Assembly: GCA_001570385.1 (NCBI GenBank)
Contig: BBYL01000007.1
Span: 496,001-560,000 of the forward strand
Length of the DNA stretch: 64,000 nucleotides
Source: Microtetraspora glauca
GTDB taxonomy: Bacteria > Actinomycetota > Actinomycetes > Streptosporangiales > Streptosporangiaceae
Reading direction: 5' to 3'
The notes beneath the pieces are model-generated. The model did not search any database, was not told where the DNA came from, and was given only the letters and a program-made list of their open reading frames with translations. Positions 22,963 through 31,398 of this stretch are shown here, piece by piece (the stretch's first letter is position 1; every line of letters starts with the position of its first letter). The translations under genes were made by a program, and so were the position numbers.

Positions 22963-24940
22963 GGCGCACCGCCACGTCGCCGATGCCGGCCTTCACGTGC
23001 AGCTCGATCGTGGGCGCGTCACCCGTGCCGGTGACCTCGGGGTCCAGGACCTTGCTGAACTGGACGTCCATGCCGTCCTCGACCTTGTGGTCGATCTTGA
23101 CCTCGCCCACCCGGGCGTAGCCGTGGACCTCGACCCGCGCCGTGGGCGGCAGGATCACCGTGATCTGCCCGATCGACACCGACGCGTCGAAGCGGGTGCG
23201 CGAGCCGGGAGCCAGATTGACGTCGCTCAGGTCGAGCTTGCCCTCGCCGATTCCCACGGCGTACTCCCTGGTCGCCTGGGAGACGTCGCTCGGGTGCCAG
23301 GCGAAATTGCCGATGTTCTTGGGGAGGCCGTTCAACGTCGATCCCGCGACGAGGGCGACCGACACGATGATCCCGGCCGCGACCAGTCCCGCGCCCCGTC
23401 CCCACCACGTCGCGATGAGCAGGCCCGCACCGATCGTGACGAGGACCGCCCCGCCGATCACCGGCATGCTGACAGAACCGGTGCTCTGCTGCACCGCGAC
23501 CATGATCCCTCCAACGATCAGGGCGAGGCAGATGGTCAATCCGCCGATGAACGACCTGGACTTGGGTTGCCGGGCCGGCTTGCGGGATTTCGCGTCCTCC
23601 GCGTCCTGGAGGTACGGGGGCCGCACGGGCGGGTAGGGCGTGCGCCCATACCCGGCGTAGGGGCCGCGCGGGGCGAACGGCTCGCCCGACGCGTAGTCGT
23701 ACGCGCTGCCGCGGGCTTCCCTGGCCAGGTCGGACAGCCGCCGGAAACCCGGCTCCGCGGACTCCGCCGGTGTGGCGGTCACGGGGGGCACAGGGGGAGC
23801 CGGAGGCGCCTCCGCGGCATGGGGCGCATCGGCGACCGGGGGAACCGGGGGAACCGGGGCGGTCGCGGTCATCGGCGGGGTCAGCGGCATCGTGACCCCC
23901 GCCCGTCCGGTCGCCGGTGTCTCGGCCGCGACGGCCTGCCCGGACTTCCCGGCGTGCTCGTCGTTCTCCGCCTGCCCGGCGTTCTCCGCCTGCCCGGCGT
24001 TCTCCGCCTGCCCGGCGTTCTCCGGCTGTGCGGCGTTCTCCGCGCGCGTCTCGTTCGCGGTGGGCTCGATCGTCCCGCCATCGGTCTTCTCAGCAGCCTC
24101 AGCGGCAGCCTGAGCAGCCTGAGCGGTCTCGCCTGCGGCCTTGGCGGGCTCGGTGCCCCCGTTCCCGGGCGTTTCGGTGAGGTCGGGAGTCCGGCTCGCG
24201 GTGGTCCCGGTCGTGCCGGGGCCGTACGGAGCCTGCCCGTGCGGCGCCTGCGCGTACTGTGTCTGCCCGTACGGCGCCTGGCCGTAGGGCGACTGCCCCG
24301 GCGCCTGGCCGTACGGGGGCGTGCCGAACGGCTGGGCGTGCGGATTCTGCGTATACGGGCCACCCCCGTACGGCCCGCCCGGCCCCTGCGGCGGCATGCC
24401 GTACGGGCTCGACATGGTGGGGCGGGTGCCAGGCCAGGAGGAGAAGGCGCTCTCCTGGGCGGGGGTCATGCCGCGACGGCCGAGGATCCGCTCGGGGAGC
24501 GACTTGGCCAGTGCGAGCAGGTCGACGCCGCGGGCGTGGGCGGCCAGCAGCGCGATGGCGAGGAGTGTGCCGACGACGATCGTGCCCATGCCGATCCCGC
24601 CGGACGCGACGTTGATGATCAGGCCGAACGCGAAGACCGCGGCCAGCAGCGCCAGCACCGTCTCGGTATCGAAGATGCGGCGGGTCCACTGCTCGACGTA
24701 TCCGGGCCTGCCCTCGGTGTCCTTCATGAGCAGGAAGGCCGCGATGTACAGCATGATGCCGATGCCGGATCCAAGGACGAGAACCGCGAAACCCACGCGG
24801 AACAGGACGGGATCCATGCCGGTGTACCGTCCGAGGCCCGCGCACACTCCAGTGATCATCCGGCCTTCGCCGGATCGGTGCAGCACCCGCTCGTCGGTGG
24901 GTGCGGATTCCTCGGTGGAGGTGGGCGGTGCTTCGGTCAT
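22952..24940 (-). CDS. PspC domain membrane protein with LiaF-like C-terminal domain
   Basis: A 662-aa protein. A PspC domain spans about residues 20-75 (L-H-R-S-G-E-G-R-M-I-T-G-V-C-A-G-L-G, then a hydrophobic helix), followed by further helices. A long Pro/Gly/Gln/Tyr-rich and Glu/Asn/Ala-rich disordered region comes next, then more helices near 460-560. The C-terminal beta-rich domain (G-E-G-K-L-D-L-S-D-V through I-G-D-V-A-V-R-R) resembles the cell-wall-active antibiotic response domain of LiaF. In LiaFSR systems LiaF restrains the kinase. The gene diverges from a PspC-type kinase, giving the same three-part logic. ATG 24940 is chosen; a longer form adds 19 non-conserved residues. Confidence 0.85.
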   Translation of the reverse strand: MTEAPPTSTEESAPTDERVLHRSGEGRMITGVCAGLGRYTGMDPVLFRVGFAVLVLGSGIGIMLYIAAFLLMKDTEGRPGYVEQWTRRIFDTETVLALLAAVFAFGLIINVASGGIGMGTIVVGTLLAIALLAAHARGVDLLALAKSLPERILGRRGMTPAQESAFSSWPGTRPTMSSPYGMPPQGPGGPYGGGPYTQNPHAQPFGTPPYGQAPGQSPYGQAPYGQTQYAQAPHGQAPYGPGTTGTTASRTPDLTETPGNGGTEPAKAAGETAQAAQAAAEAAEKTDGGTIEPTANETRAENAAQPENAGQAENAGQAENAGQAENDEHAGKSGQAVAAETPATGRAGVTMPLTPPMTATAPVPPVPPVADAPHAAEAPPAPPVPPVTATPAESAEPGFRRLSDLAREARGSAYDYASGEPFAPRGPYAGYGRTPYPPVRPPYLQDAEDAKSRKPARQPKSRSFIGGLTICLALIVGGIMVAVQQSTGSVSMPVIGGAVLVTIGAGLLIATWWGRGAGLVAAGIIVSVALVAGSTLNGLPKNIGNFAWHPSDVSQATREYAVGIGEGKLDLSDVNLAPGSRTRFDASVSIGQITVILPPTARVEVHGYARVGEVKIDHKVEDGMDVQFSKVLDPEVTGTGDAPTIELHVKAGIGDVAVRRGA
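23963..24034 (-). repeat. In-frame 18-bp tandem repeat
   Basis: Four 18-bp units run head to tail; the first three are identical (GTTCTCCGCCTGCCCGGC on the plus strand) and the fourth is diverged. They encode an Ala-Gly-Gln-Ala-Glu-Asn hexapeptide repeat in the disordered part of the PspC protein. Confidence 0.9.
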
Positions 24941-25000
24941 GGTCCCATCGTGGCGGGTCACCGGCCCCGGCGGCCATCGGGGGAACCCCTGACTCACCCC

Positions 25001-25042
25001 CGACCCCTCAGGGGTCGCATCAGGGCACGCCCTGATGCGACC
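25001..25042. promoter_or_regulatory. Nested palindromes between the divergent PspC and kinase genes
   Basis: CGACCCCT-C-AGGGGTCG (25001-25017) overlaps a perfect inverted repeat with 13-bp arms (GGTCGCATCAGGG and CCCTGATGCGACC, 25013-25042, spacer CACG). The repeated core TCAGGG or CCCTGA suggests several regulator half-sites in the shared promoter, most likely for the adjacent response regulator. A hairpin role in RNA is less likely between divergent starts. Confidence 0.65.
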
Positions 25043-25056
25043 ATGGCGCGTGTCAT

Positions 25057-26259
25057 GTGACGATGCTGCGCGAGATGTCTGAAACGCCTACTGTCCCCGC
25101 CGCCGCACCCCGCCTCGTCCGGCCCGCCTCCGGCCGCGTCGTCGCCGGGGTGGCGCAGGGTGCCGCCGCCCAGTTGCGGCTCGATCCCGCCGTGTTGCGT
25201 CTGGGGTTCGTGCTGCTCACCGTCGTCAACGGGCTGGGCGTCGTCGCCTATGCGGCATTGTGGATGTTCACACCGAAAGAGCAGGTCAAGGGCCCGCAGC
25301 CGGCCCGCGACTGGGGGCAGTTCGCCGCGTACGGCGTGCTGTGGATGGCCATCGCCGGGTTCGGCTGGATCACCGGCGCCTCCGACGGCGGCATCGGCAC
25401 GTGGCCGATCGCCGCGGGAGGCATCGGGGCGCTGATCCTCTGGCAGCAGGCCGACCCCGGCAGGCGGCAGCGCTGGATGTCCGGCGCGGTCAGCAAGTTC
25501 AACGCGAGCTGGGTCAGGACCATCGTCGGCGCGCTCCTCATCGTCGTCGGCGCCATCGGCTTCCTGGCCGCCAGCGGCGAACTGGCCAAGGCGAAGACCG
25601 GCCTGGTGTTCACCGCCGTCGTCGTGGGCGGCATGCTGATGATCGCCGCCCCGTGGCTGGCCACCCTGGTCAAGGAGCTCCAGCGCGAGCGCACCGAGCG
25701 CATCCGGCAGGAGGAGCGGGCCGAGGTCGCCGCGCACGTCCACGATTCCGTGCTCCACACGCTGACGCTGATCCAGCGCAACGCGCACGACTCCCGCGAG
25801 GTGACGCGGCTGGCCCGCTCCCAGGAGCGTGAGCTGCGCAACTGGCTCTACCAGCCGAAGCAGGACGCCGACGCCACCCTGGCCGCCGCCGTACGCAGGG
25901 TCGCCGCCGAGGAGGAGGACGCCCACGGCGTTCCGATCGAGATCGTCTGCGTGGGCGACTGCGAGCTGGACGAGAGGCTGGGAGCCCTGTTGCAGGCGGC
26001 CCGGCAGGCGATGGTGAACGCGGCCAAATATTCTGGGGCCCCGGTGATCTCGGTGTACGCCGAGGTGGAGCCCGACGAGGTCACCGTGTTCGTCCGGGAC
26101 CGGGGCCAGGGTTTCGACCTCGACGGCGTCCCCGCCGACCGCATGGGCATCCGCCAGTCGATCATCGGCAGGATGGAGCGCAACGGCGGCAGCGCCCGGG
26201 TCAGGACGACGCCCGGCGACGGGACCGAGGTCATGCTGACGATGAAGAGGACGTCGTGA
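25057..26259 (+). CDS. PspC-domain sensor histidine kinase
   Basis: An N-terminal PspC domain (about residues 20-70) and four or more membrane helices precede a HisKA_3-type dimerisation domain. The phosphoacceptor is the second His of H-V-H-D-S-V-L, at residue 229 from the GTG. The ATPase domain has A-M-V-N-A-A-K-Y-S-G, D-R-G-Q-G-F and a final G-D-G-T-E-V box. The start could be GTG 25057, ATG 25063 or ATG 25075; the last fits homologues best but none has a good ribosome binding site. It is followed by its response regulator and diverges from the PspC/LiaF-like gene, so it probably senses envelope damage. Confidence 0.88.
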   Translation: MTMLREMSETPTVPAAAPRLVRPASGRVVAGVAQGAAAQLRLDPAVLRLGFVLLTVVNGLGVVAYAALWMFTPKEQVKGPQPARDWGQFAAYGVLWMAIAGFGWITGASDGGIGTWPIAAGGIGALILWQQADPGRRQRWMSGAVSKFNASWVRTIVGALLIVVGAIGFLAASGELAKAKTGLVFTAVVVGGMLMIAAPWLATLVKELQRERTERIRQEERAEVAAHVHDSVLHTLTLIQRNAHDSREVTRLARSQERELRNWLYQPKQDADATLAAAVRRVAAEEEDAHGVPIEIVCVGDCELDERLGALLQAARQAMVNAAKYSGAPVISVYAEVEPDEVTVFVRDRGQGFDLDGVPADRMGIRQSIIGRMERNGGSARVRTTPGDGTEVMLTMKRTS

Positions 26260-26335
26260 CGAGGCCGCCGGGAACGGCGAACGAACCCGCGCGGTGTCCG
26301 GCCGCCCGGAACGAGCGAGGAGTGGTGGAGAACAG

Positions 26336-26974
26336 ATGAAGACCGTACGCGTGCTGATCGTCGATGACCATCGGTTGTTCCGGTCCGGCGTCCGCGCGGA
26401 GCTGGGGCCGTCCATCCAGGTGATCGGGGAGGCCGAGGACGTCGAGACCGCGGTCGCGTCGATCGCCGAGCTGCAGCCGGACGTCGTGCTGCTCGACGTG
26501 CACATGCCCGGCGGCGGTGGCCAGGAGGTCCTCAGGCGGGTCCTCGGGGCGGGTTCCCAGGTGCGGTTCCTCGCGCTGTCGGTGTCCGACGCGGCGGAGG
26601 ACGTGATCGGCGTCATCCGGGGCGGCGCCCGCGGCTACGTCACCAAGACGATCAGCGGCGCCGAGCTCACCGACGCGATCGTCCGGGTGTCGGACGGCGA
26701 CGCGGTCTTCTCGCCGCGGCTCGCCGGCTTCGTCCTGGACGCGTTCGCCTCCACCGAGGCCCCGCCCATCGATCCCGAGCTCGACTCGCTCACCCAGCGC
26801 GAACGCGAGGTGCTTCGGCTGATCGCGCGAGGGTACGCGTACAAGGAGATCGCCAAGGAGCTGTTCATCTCGGTGAAGACCGTCGAGACCCACGTGTCGA
26901 GCGTGCTGCGCAAGCTCCAGCTCTCCAACCGGCACGAACTGTCTCGCTGGGCCACCGCCCGACGTCTGGTCTGA
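26336..26974 (+). CDS. NarL/LuxR-family response regulator
   Basis: The 212-aa cognate regulator of the upstream kinase. The receiver has D10-D11 and phosphoacceptor D54 (L-L-D-V-H-M-P), the switch Ser in A-L-S-V-S, and the conserved Lys in Y-V-T-K. The C-terminal LuxR helix-turn-helix begins L-T-Q-R-E-R-E-V-L-R-L-I-A-R-G. ATG 26336 was chosen because GGAG lies five bases upstream. It probably binds the palindromes between the PspC and kinase genes; that is inference from position. Confidence 0.93.
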   Translation: MKTVRVLIVDDHRLFRSGVRAELGPSIQVIGEAEDVETAVASIAELQPDVVLLDVHMPGGGGQEVLRRVLGAGSQVRFLALSVSDAAEDVIGVIRGGARGYVTKTISGAELTDAIVRVSDGDAVFSPRLAGFVLDAFASTEAPPIDPELDSLTQREREVLRLIARGYAYKEIAKELFISVKTVETHVSSVLRKLQLSNRHELSRWATARRLV

Positions 26975-26990
26975 CCCGCTTCGGGATGCG

Positions 26991-26996
26991 TACGCT
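26991..26996 (+). promoter_or_regulatory. Leaderless -10 element (TACGCT)
   Basis: TACGCT lies six bases before the ATG at 27003. That is the spacing of actinobacterial leaderless promoters, and the gene has no ribosome binding site. Confidence 0.55.
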
Positions 26997-27002
26997 GGGT
27001 CA

Positions 27003-28463
27003 ATGGGGCGTGACGTACCCGCCATGGCGTTCACCAGGGACGACCGCCGCCGGTACCGCGACAAGATCCGGCGGTCGCTCGACGTCCTCGCCCAGATGTT
27101 GCGCGAGTCGGGCTTCGAGCTGCACGGGCCGCGCGCGGGCCTGGAGATAGAGCTCAACCTCGTCGACTCCAGGGGAGAGCCGGCGATGAAGAACAACGAG
27201 GTCCTCGCCGCCATCGCCGAGCCCGGCTGGGGCCCCGAGCTGGGCCGGTTCAACGTGGAGATGAACATCCAGCCGCAGGGCCTGTACCGCGACGGGTCGC
27301 TCCGGCTGGAGGAGACCATCCTGCGGCGCCTGGAGCGGGCACAGGAGCGGGCCGAAACCGTCGGCGGGCACCTGATGCTCGTCGGCATCCTGCCCACGCT
27401 GCGGGAGACCGACGTCTGCGAGGCGACCCTGTCGTCGAATCCCCGCTACCAGCTGCTGAACGAGCAGATCTTCGCCGCTCGCGGTGAGGATCTGCACATC
27501 GTGATCGAGGGCGTCGAGCGGCTCGACACGTACGCCGACAGCATCACGCCGGAGGCGGCCTGCACCAGCCTCCAATGCCATCTGCAGGTCAGCCCGTCCG
27601 CGTTCGCCGACCACTGGAACGCGGCGCAGGCCATCGCCGGGCCGCAGGTCGCCGTCGCGGCCAACTCGCCGTTCCTCTTCGGCAGGGAGTTGTGGCGCGA
27701 GACGCGGATCAACCTGTTCGAGCAGGCGACGGACACCCGCTCCGAGGAGCTCAAGGCCCAGGGCGTACGCCCTCGGGTGTGGTTCGGCGAGCGATGGATC
27801 ACCTCGGTCTTCGACCTGTTCGAGGAGAACGTCCGCTACTTTCCCGCGCTGCTGCCGGTGTGCGACGAGGAGGATCCGCGTGAGGTGCTCGACAGGGGAG
27901 GCGTGCCCGAGCTCGGCGAGCTGACCCTGCACAACGGCACGATCTACCGCTGGAACCGGCCCGTCTACGCCGTCGTGGACGGCACGCCGCACCTGCGGGT
28001 GGAGAACAGGGTGCTGCCGGCGGGACCGTCGGTCGCGGACATCACGGCCAACGCCGCCTTCTTCTACGGGTTGATGCGGGTGCTGCCCACGGCGGAACGC
28101 CCGGTCTGGACGCGGATGTCCTTCGCCGCGGCCGAGGAGAACTTCCGCAACGCCGCCAAGTACGGCCTGGACGCCCGCCTGTACTGGCCGGACCTCGGCG
28201 AGGTGCCCGCCGCCGAGCTCATCTGCCGGCGGCTGCTGCCGCTCGCCGAGCAGGGGCTCGAACTCTGCGGCGTCGGCGCGTCGTACCGTGACCGGCTTCT
28301 CGGGATCATCGAGCAGCGCTGCCTGACGTCGCGGAACGGCGCGACCTGGCAGGTGGAGACCGCGCGGGCGCTCGGCGGGGACTATGAGGCGCTGCGCGAG
28401 ATGACGCTGCGCTACATCGAGCGCATGCGCGCCAACGAGCCGGTCCATCTCTGGGACCGCTAG
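27003..28463 (+). CDS. GCS2-type glutamate-cysteine ligase family protein
   Basis: A 486-aa member of the carboxylate-amine ligase (GCS2) family, seen from G-L-E-I-E-L-N-L-V, the E-M-N-I-Q-P acidic site, C-H-L-Q-V-S-P and the late R-V-E-N-R-V-L-P-A-G-P block. Family members join glutamate to an amine using ATP, the first step toward low-molecular-weight thiols or ergothioneine. Streptosporangiales use mycothiol, so the acceptor need not be cysteine. The ATG has an upstream leaderless -10 and no Shine-Dalgarno. It starts 28 bp after the response regulator but seems to have its own promoter. Confidence 0.85.
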   Translation: MGRDVPAMAFTRDDRRRYRDKIRRSLDVLAQMLRESGFELHGPRAGLEIELNLVDSRGEPAMKNNEVLAAIAEPGWGPELGRFNVEMNIQPQGLYRDGSLRLEETILRRLERAQERAETVGGHLMLVGILPTLRETDVCEATLSSNPRYQLLNEQIFAARGEDLHIVIEGVERLDTYADSITPEAACTSLQCHLQVSPSAFADHWNAAQAIAGPQVAVAANSPFLFGRELWRETRINLFEQATDTRSEELKAQGVRPRVWFGERWITSVFDLFEENVRYFPALLPVCDEEDPREVLDRGGVPELGELTLHNGTIYRWNRPVYAVVDGTPHLRVENRVLPAGPSVADITANAAFFYGLMRVLPTAERPVWTRMSFAAAEENFRNAAKYGLDARLYWPDLGEVPAAELICRRLLPLAEQGLELCGVGASYRDRLLGIIEQRCLTSRNGATWQVETARALGGDYEALREMTLRYIERMRANEPVHLWDR

Positions 28464-28591
28464 TGGCCCGCTTCCGGACGTCGACCGGATGTCAGCGCCC
28501 GGATGCCGTCGTACGAGGGACCGCGAAAGGACGTCGTTCGCGTTAGGTTCGGCGCGGGAGTGTCCGGGCGAGGGGCTCGACGGGAGAATCC

Positions 28592-29383
28592 GTGGCGGAA
28601 CGTGTAAAAGCGCGGGTCGCGCCGCTGGCGTGCGCGCTGGGTGTGCTGGTTCTGGCGAACGTGTCGAACAACCGGATCGCCAGGCGCTGGGCGCCCGCGA
28701 CGTCGGTCGTGGCCACCGCCGCCCTGCTCGGAATCGCCCGCCGTGACGGGTTGACCTGGGCTGATCTGGGCTTCCAACGCGCGGAACGTGGAGCGCGCGT
28801 CGGAGGGGCGCTCGCCGCCGGGGTGGCCGCCGTCTACGCCGCCGGGGTCGCCTCGTCCCGGACCCGCCCGCTGTTCCTCGACGAGCGCGCGCTCTCCCTG
28901 TCCCGCGCCCGGCTGCTGGAGGAGGTGCTGCTCCAGGTGCCGCTGGGGACGGTCCTGCTCGAGGAGGTCGCCTTCCGCGGTGTCCTGCCCGCGCTGCTCG
29001 CCCGTGCGCTCCCGTCCGGTCCGTTCCCGTCCCGTGCGCTCCCGTCCGGTCCGTTCCCGTCCTGTACGGCGACCGCCGCGACGGCCGCGCTGTTCGGGTT
29101 GTGGCACGTTCTGCCCGCCGTGGACATGGCCCGGGCGAACCCCGCGCTGGGCCGCCTGACGGCCGGAGAGCCTCTGGACGAGGTGCGGGGGACGGCTCGT
29201 CTCGTGGCGGGCACTGTGGCCTCGACCGCGCTGGCCGGAACGGCCTTCCAGGAGTTGCGTCGCCGTGGCGGGCTGCTCGCCCCCTCGCTGACGCACCTGG
29301 CCACGAACTCGTTCGGCTATCTCGCCGCCCGTGCGGCACGGAAGCTCGACGCCAGGGCGCGGGAACCCGCCGGGAATCGTTGA
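28592..29383 (+). CDS. CPBP family intramembrane metalloprotease
   Basis: A 263-aa polytopic protein of the CAAX protease/bacteriocin-processing (Abi) family. Motif 1 is E-E-V-A-F-R-G (Glu124, Glu125, Arg129), motif 2 is F-G-L-W-H with His172, and motif 3 is a late T-H-L-A-T-N. The GTG start follows CGGGAG. A perfect 2 x 30 bp duplication (29003-29062) inserts a repeated ten-residue Pro/Ser/Leu segment between motifs 1 and 2, lengthening a loop that is normally short. Substrates are unknown; it may process a peptide or a prenylated protein. Confidence 0.87.
   Translation: MAERVKARVAPLACALGVLVLANVSNNRIARRWAPATSVVATAALLGIARRDGLTWADLGFQRAERGARVGGALAAGVAAVYAAGVASSRTRPLFLDERALSLSRARLLEEVLLQVPLGTVLLEEVAFRGVLPALLARALPSGPFPSRALPSGPFPSCTATAATAALFGLWHVLPAVDMARANPALGRLTAGEPLDEVRGTARLVAGTVASTALAGTAFQELRRRGGLLAPSLTHLATNSFGYLAARAARKLDARAREPAGNR
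29003..29062 (+). repeat. Perfect 30-bp tandem duplication inside the CPBP protease gene
   Basis: Two identical 30-bp units encode the decapeptide Arg-Ala-Leu-Pro-Ser-Gly-Pro-Phe-Pro-Ser twice (residues 138-157). The absence of substitutions suggests a recent duplication. Confidence 0.92.
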
Positions 29384-29476
29384 AAGCCGCCTGCGGGCCC
29401 ACCCCCTGGTTGGAACCCACGACAACGTGCGCGATGATCCAGCTATCCGATCATTCAGTTGATAGGCGGATAAGCA

Positions 29477-30172
29477 GTGATTTCCCCCCGTATGTTGCTT
29501 GCCCTCACGTTTTCCATGATTCTGACCGCTGCCTGCGGCGCGGTCGGCGATCTCTCCGAGGTGCCGTCGAAGAAGCCGGAGAAGCCCGCCTCGACGTCCG
29601 CGTCCGCCTGCGACGTCGCCGGCGACGACTTCGCGGGTGACGTCGAACTGGCCAGATGCCTCACCGAGTCGTTCTGGGCGAAGGAGTTCCAGGCCGCCGG
29701 TGGGACGTACCAACCCGTCCAGGACTTCATCGCGTACGACGCGAAGAGCGGGCCGGTCTGCGGCGGTGAGAAGGCCCTTCCGGAGAACGCCTTCTACTGC
29801 CCGGACGGGCACTTCATCGCCTATGACGCGACGTGGTTGCGGGCGATGTACGACCAGATGGGGGACGGGGCGGTCTATGTCGTCATCCCGCATGAGTTCG
29901 GCCATGCCGTACAGGCCCAGCTGGAGAACGACTTCAGCTACAACGTGGAGCAGGAGCTCCAGGCCGACTGCTACGCCGGCGCCACGCTCGGCGGGCTGAT
30001 CAACGCCGACCTGATCCAGGCCGAGGAGGGCGACGACGCCGAGCTTCTCACGAACCTCGAAGCGGCGGGAGACCCCACCGACGCCTGGTGGGAGCCCGAC
30101 GCCCACGGCACTCCCGAGAAGCGCCAGGAGGCCTTCGCGACGGGCTTCGACAAGGGCGTCGCGAACTGCTGA
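29477..30172 (+). CDS. Putative neutral zinc metallopeptidase (YpfJ family), exported
   Basis: A 231-aa protein with an N-terminal hydrophobic signal ending in a lipobox-like L-T-A-A-C (Cys20), so it may be a lipoprotein. The zinc motif H-E-F-G-H is at residues 139-143, and E-Q-E-L-Q-A-D about 20 residues later supplies the third ligand. This matches the putative neutral zinc metallopeptidase family, whose substrates are unknown. The GTG start has only a weak ribosome binding site. It follows the CPBP gene by 93 bp on the same strand. Confidence 0.85.
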   Translation: MISPRMLLALTFSMILTAACGAVGDLSEVPSKKPEKPASTSASACDVAGDDFAGDVELARCLTESFWAKEFQAAGGTYQPVQDFIAYDAKSGPVCGGEKALPENAFYCPDGHFIAYDATWLRAMYDQMGDGAVYVVIPHEFGHAVQAQLENDFSYNVEQELQADCYAGATLGGLINADLIQAEEGDDAELLTNLEAAGDPTDAWWEPDAHGTPEKRQEAFATGFDKGVANC

Positions 30173-30450
30173 CCGGCCCGCGCTCCTCGCTCTCCACCAG
30201 GCCGCCGAAGCGGGCCGTGACCAGGCCCGCCGACTCGCCGCCGAGACGTCGTAGCGTCGCCGCGCGCGTCCCCGGTACCTGGGTCCCGTTGATGCCACGA
30301 ACGGGTCCTGCCCACGTTCGATCGCCCGCTGAACCCGCCACTCAGAACCTTGGATCTCCCACCGGCCGCTCAGGGGTGGGCCGCAGCTTCCACTCCGGCT
30401 CTCCACCCCGCGGAGCGCGGTCCCGTCAAGGCCGACACGAGGACGGCCCT

Positions 30451-31260
30451 TCAGGTGCGGTTCTCACTCCGATCGCGGATCATCGACATCAGCAGCCCGT
30501 GGGTTTCGGCGTCGGCGGCCACAACGAGTCCGCGGCCCGCCTGCCCGATCGGGGCTCCGTCGATCCCGGTGACCACGCAGCCGGCGGCCCGGCAGAGGGC
30601 GATGCCGGCGGCGAAATGCACGCTCCCGGACAGGTCGCCGCCATCGGTGACGTACGCGGCGCGCCTGCCGGCGGCGACCCAGGCCAACGCCAGCGTCGTG
30701 GACACGACCCGCGGCCGGAATCGCTCGACGAACCCGGGGTGGGCCAGCAGATCCACGGCCCGGAAGCCAGGCGCGTTCGGGAACGGCGGGTCCAGGTTGA
30801 CGTCCACCAGTCGGGTGGCGGACGTGGGTGCCAACCGCGCGTCGGCCCCGCCCTGCCGCACCCAGGCGGCCTCACCGTCAGTGAAGAAGACCTCGCCACT
30901 GAACGGGTCGGCCACCGCCGCCGCCCCGTCACGCAGCGCCACGTTGACGGCCACCAGCATGTTGCCGACGGCGTAGTTCAGCGTGCCGCACAAGGGATCC
31001 ACCAGCCACCGGCGCACAGCCTCGGCGGCCCCCTGCTGCCCGCCCTCCTCGCCGAGTACCGCGTCCTCGGGTCGAGCGGTACGGATGACGCCGAGGATCG
31101 TCTTCTCGGCCTCGACATCGGCGGCGGTGGCGAAGTCCCCCGCTCCCTTGTCGATGCGGGGGAGTCGCCGGCCGTACATGGTGCGCACCACGTCCGCGCC
31201 GGCGTGTGCCGCGGCTATCGCGACCTCGGCATCGTCAGGGCTCGCGGATGCGTTGATCAC
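30451..31260 (-). CDS. Inositol monophosphatase family protein with altered metal site
   Basis: The fold is that of lithium-sensitive phosphatases acting on inositol or fructose phosphates. From the chosen start the protein is 269 aa, the usual length. The first metal motif normally reads D-P-L-D-G-T; here it is D88-P-L-C-G-T with Cys91. The second normally reads W-D-x-A-A-G; here V-H-F-A-A-G with His215 replacing Asp. Glu71 and Glu72 remain. Two of the usual metal-binding aspartates are therefore substituted, so activity may be altered or lost. The start was set by a leaderless -10 (TATCCT) seven bases before GTG 31260; a longer form from 31344 is possible. Confidence 0.8.
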   Translation of the reverse strand: MINASASPDDAEVAIAAAHAGADVVRTMYGRRLPRIDKGAGDFATAADVEAEKTILGVIRTARPEDAVLGEEGGQQGAAEAVRRWLVDPLCGTLNYAVGNMLVAVNVALRDGAAAVADPFSGEVFFTDGEAAWVRQGGADARLAPTSATRLVDVNLDPPFPNAPGFRAVDLLAHPGFVERFRPRVVSTTLALAWVAAGRRAAYVTDGGDLSGSVHFAAGIALCRAAGCVVTGIDGAPIGQAGRGLVVAADAETHGLLMSMIRDRSENRT

Positions 31261-31267
31261 GCCGTGC

Positions 31268-31273
31268 AGGATA
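31268..31273 (-). promoter_or_regulatory. Leaderless -10 element (TATCCT)
   Basis: TATCCT on the minus strand lies seven bases before the GTG start of the inositol-monophosphatase-like gene. Confidence 0.5.
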
Positions 31274-31398
31274 TCGGCGGCAACTCCGCCGATCCGGCCG
31301 GCATCGGCCCCCTTCTCCACCCTCCCCGCGTTCCAGCGGTACACGGCCGGGGACGCGGTGACCTCCGAGGTCCGCGGCCCGGCCGCGAACGGTGGTTG

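Noticed and set aside
30173..30450. Possible degraded gene between the metallopeptidase and the IMPase-like gene
   Set aside because: Several minus-strand frames look vaguely protein-like, but none has a recognisable domain, start signal or consistent codon bias.
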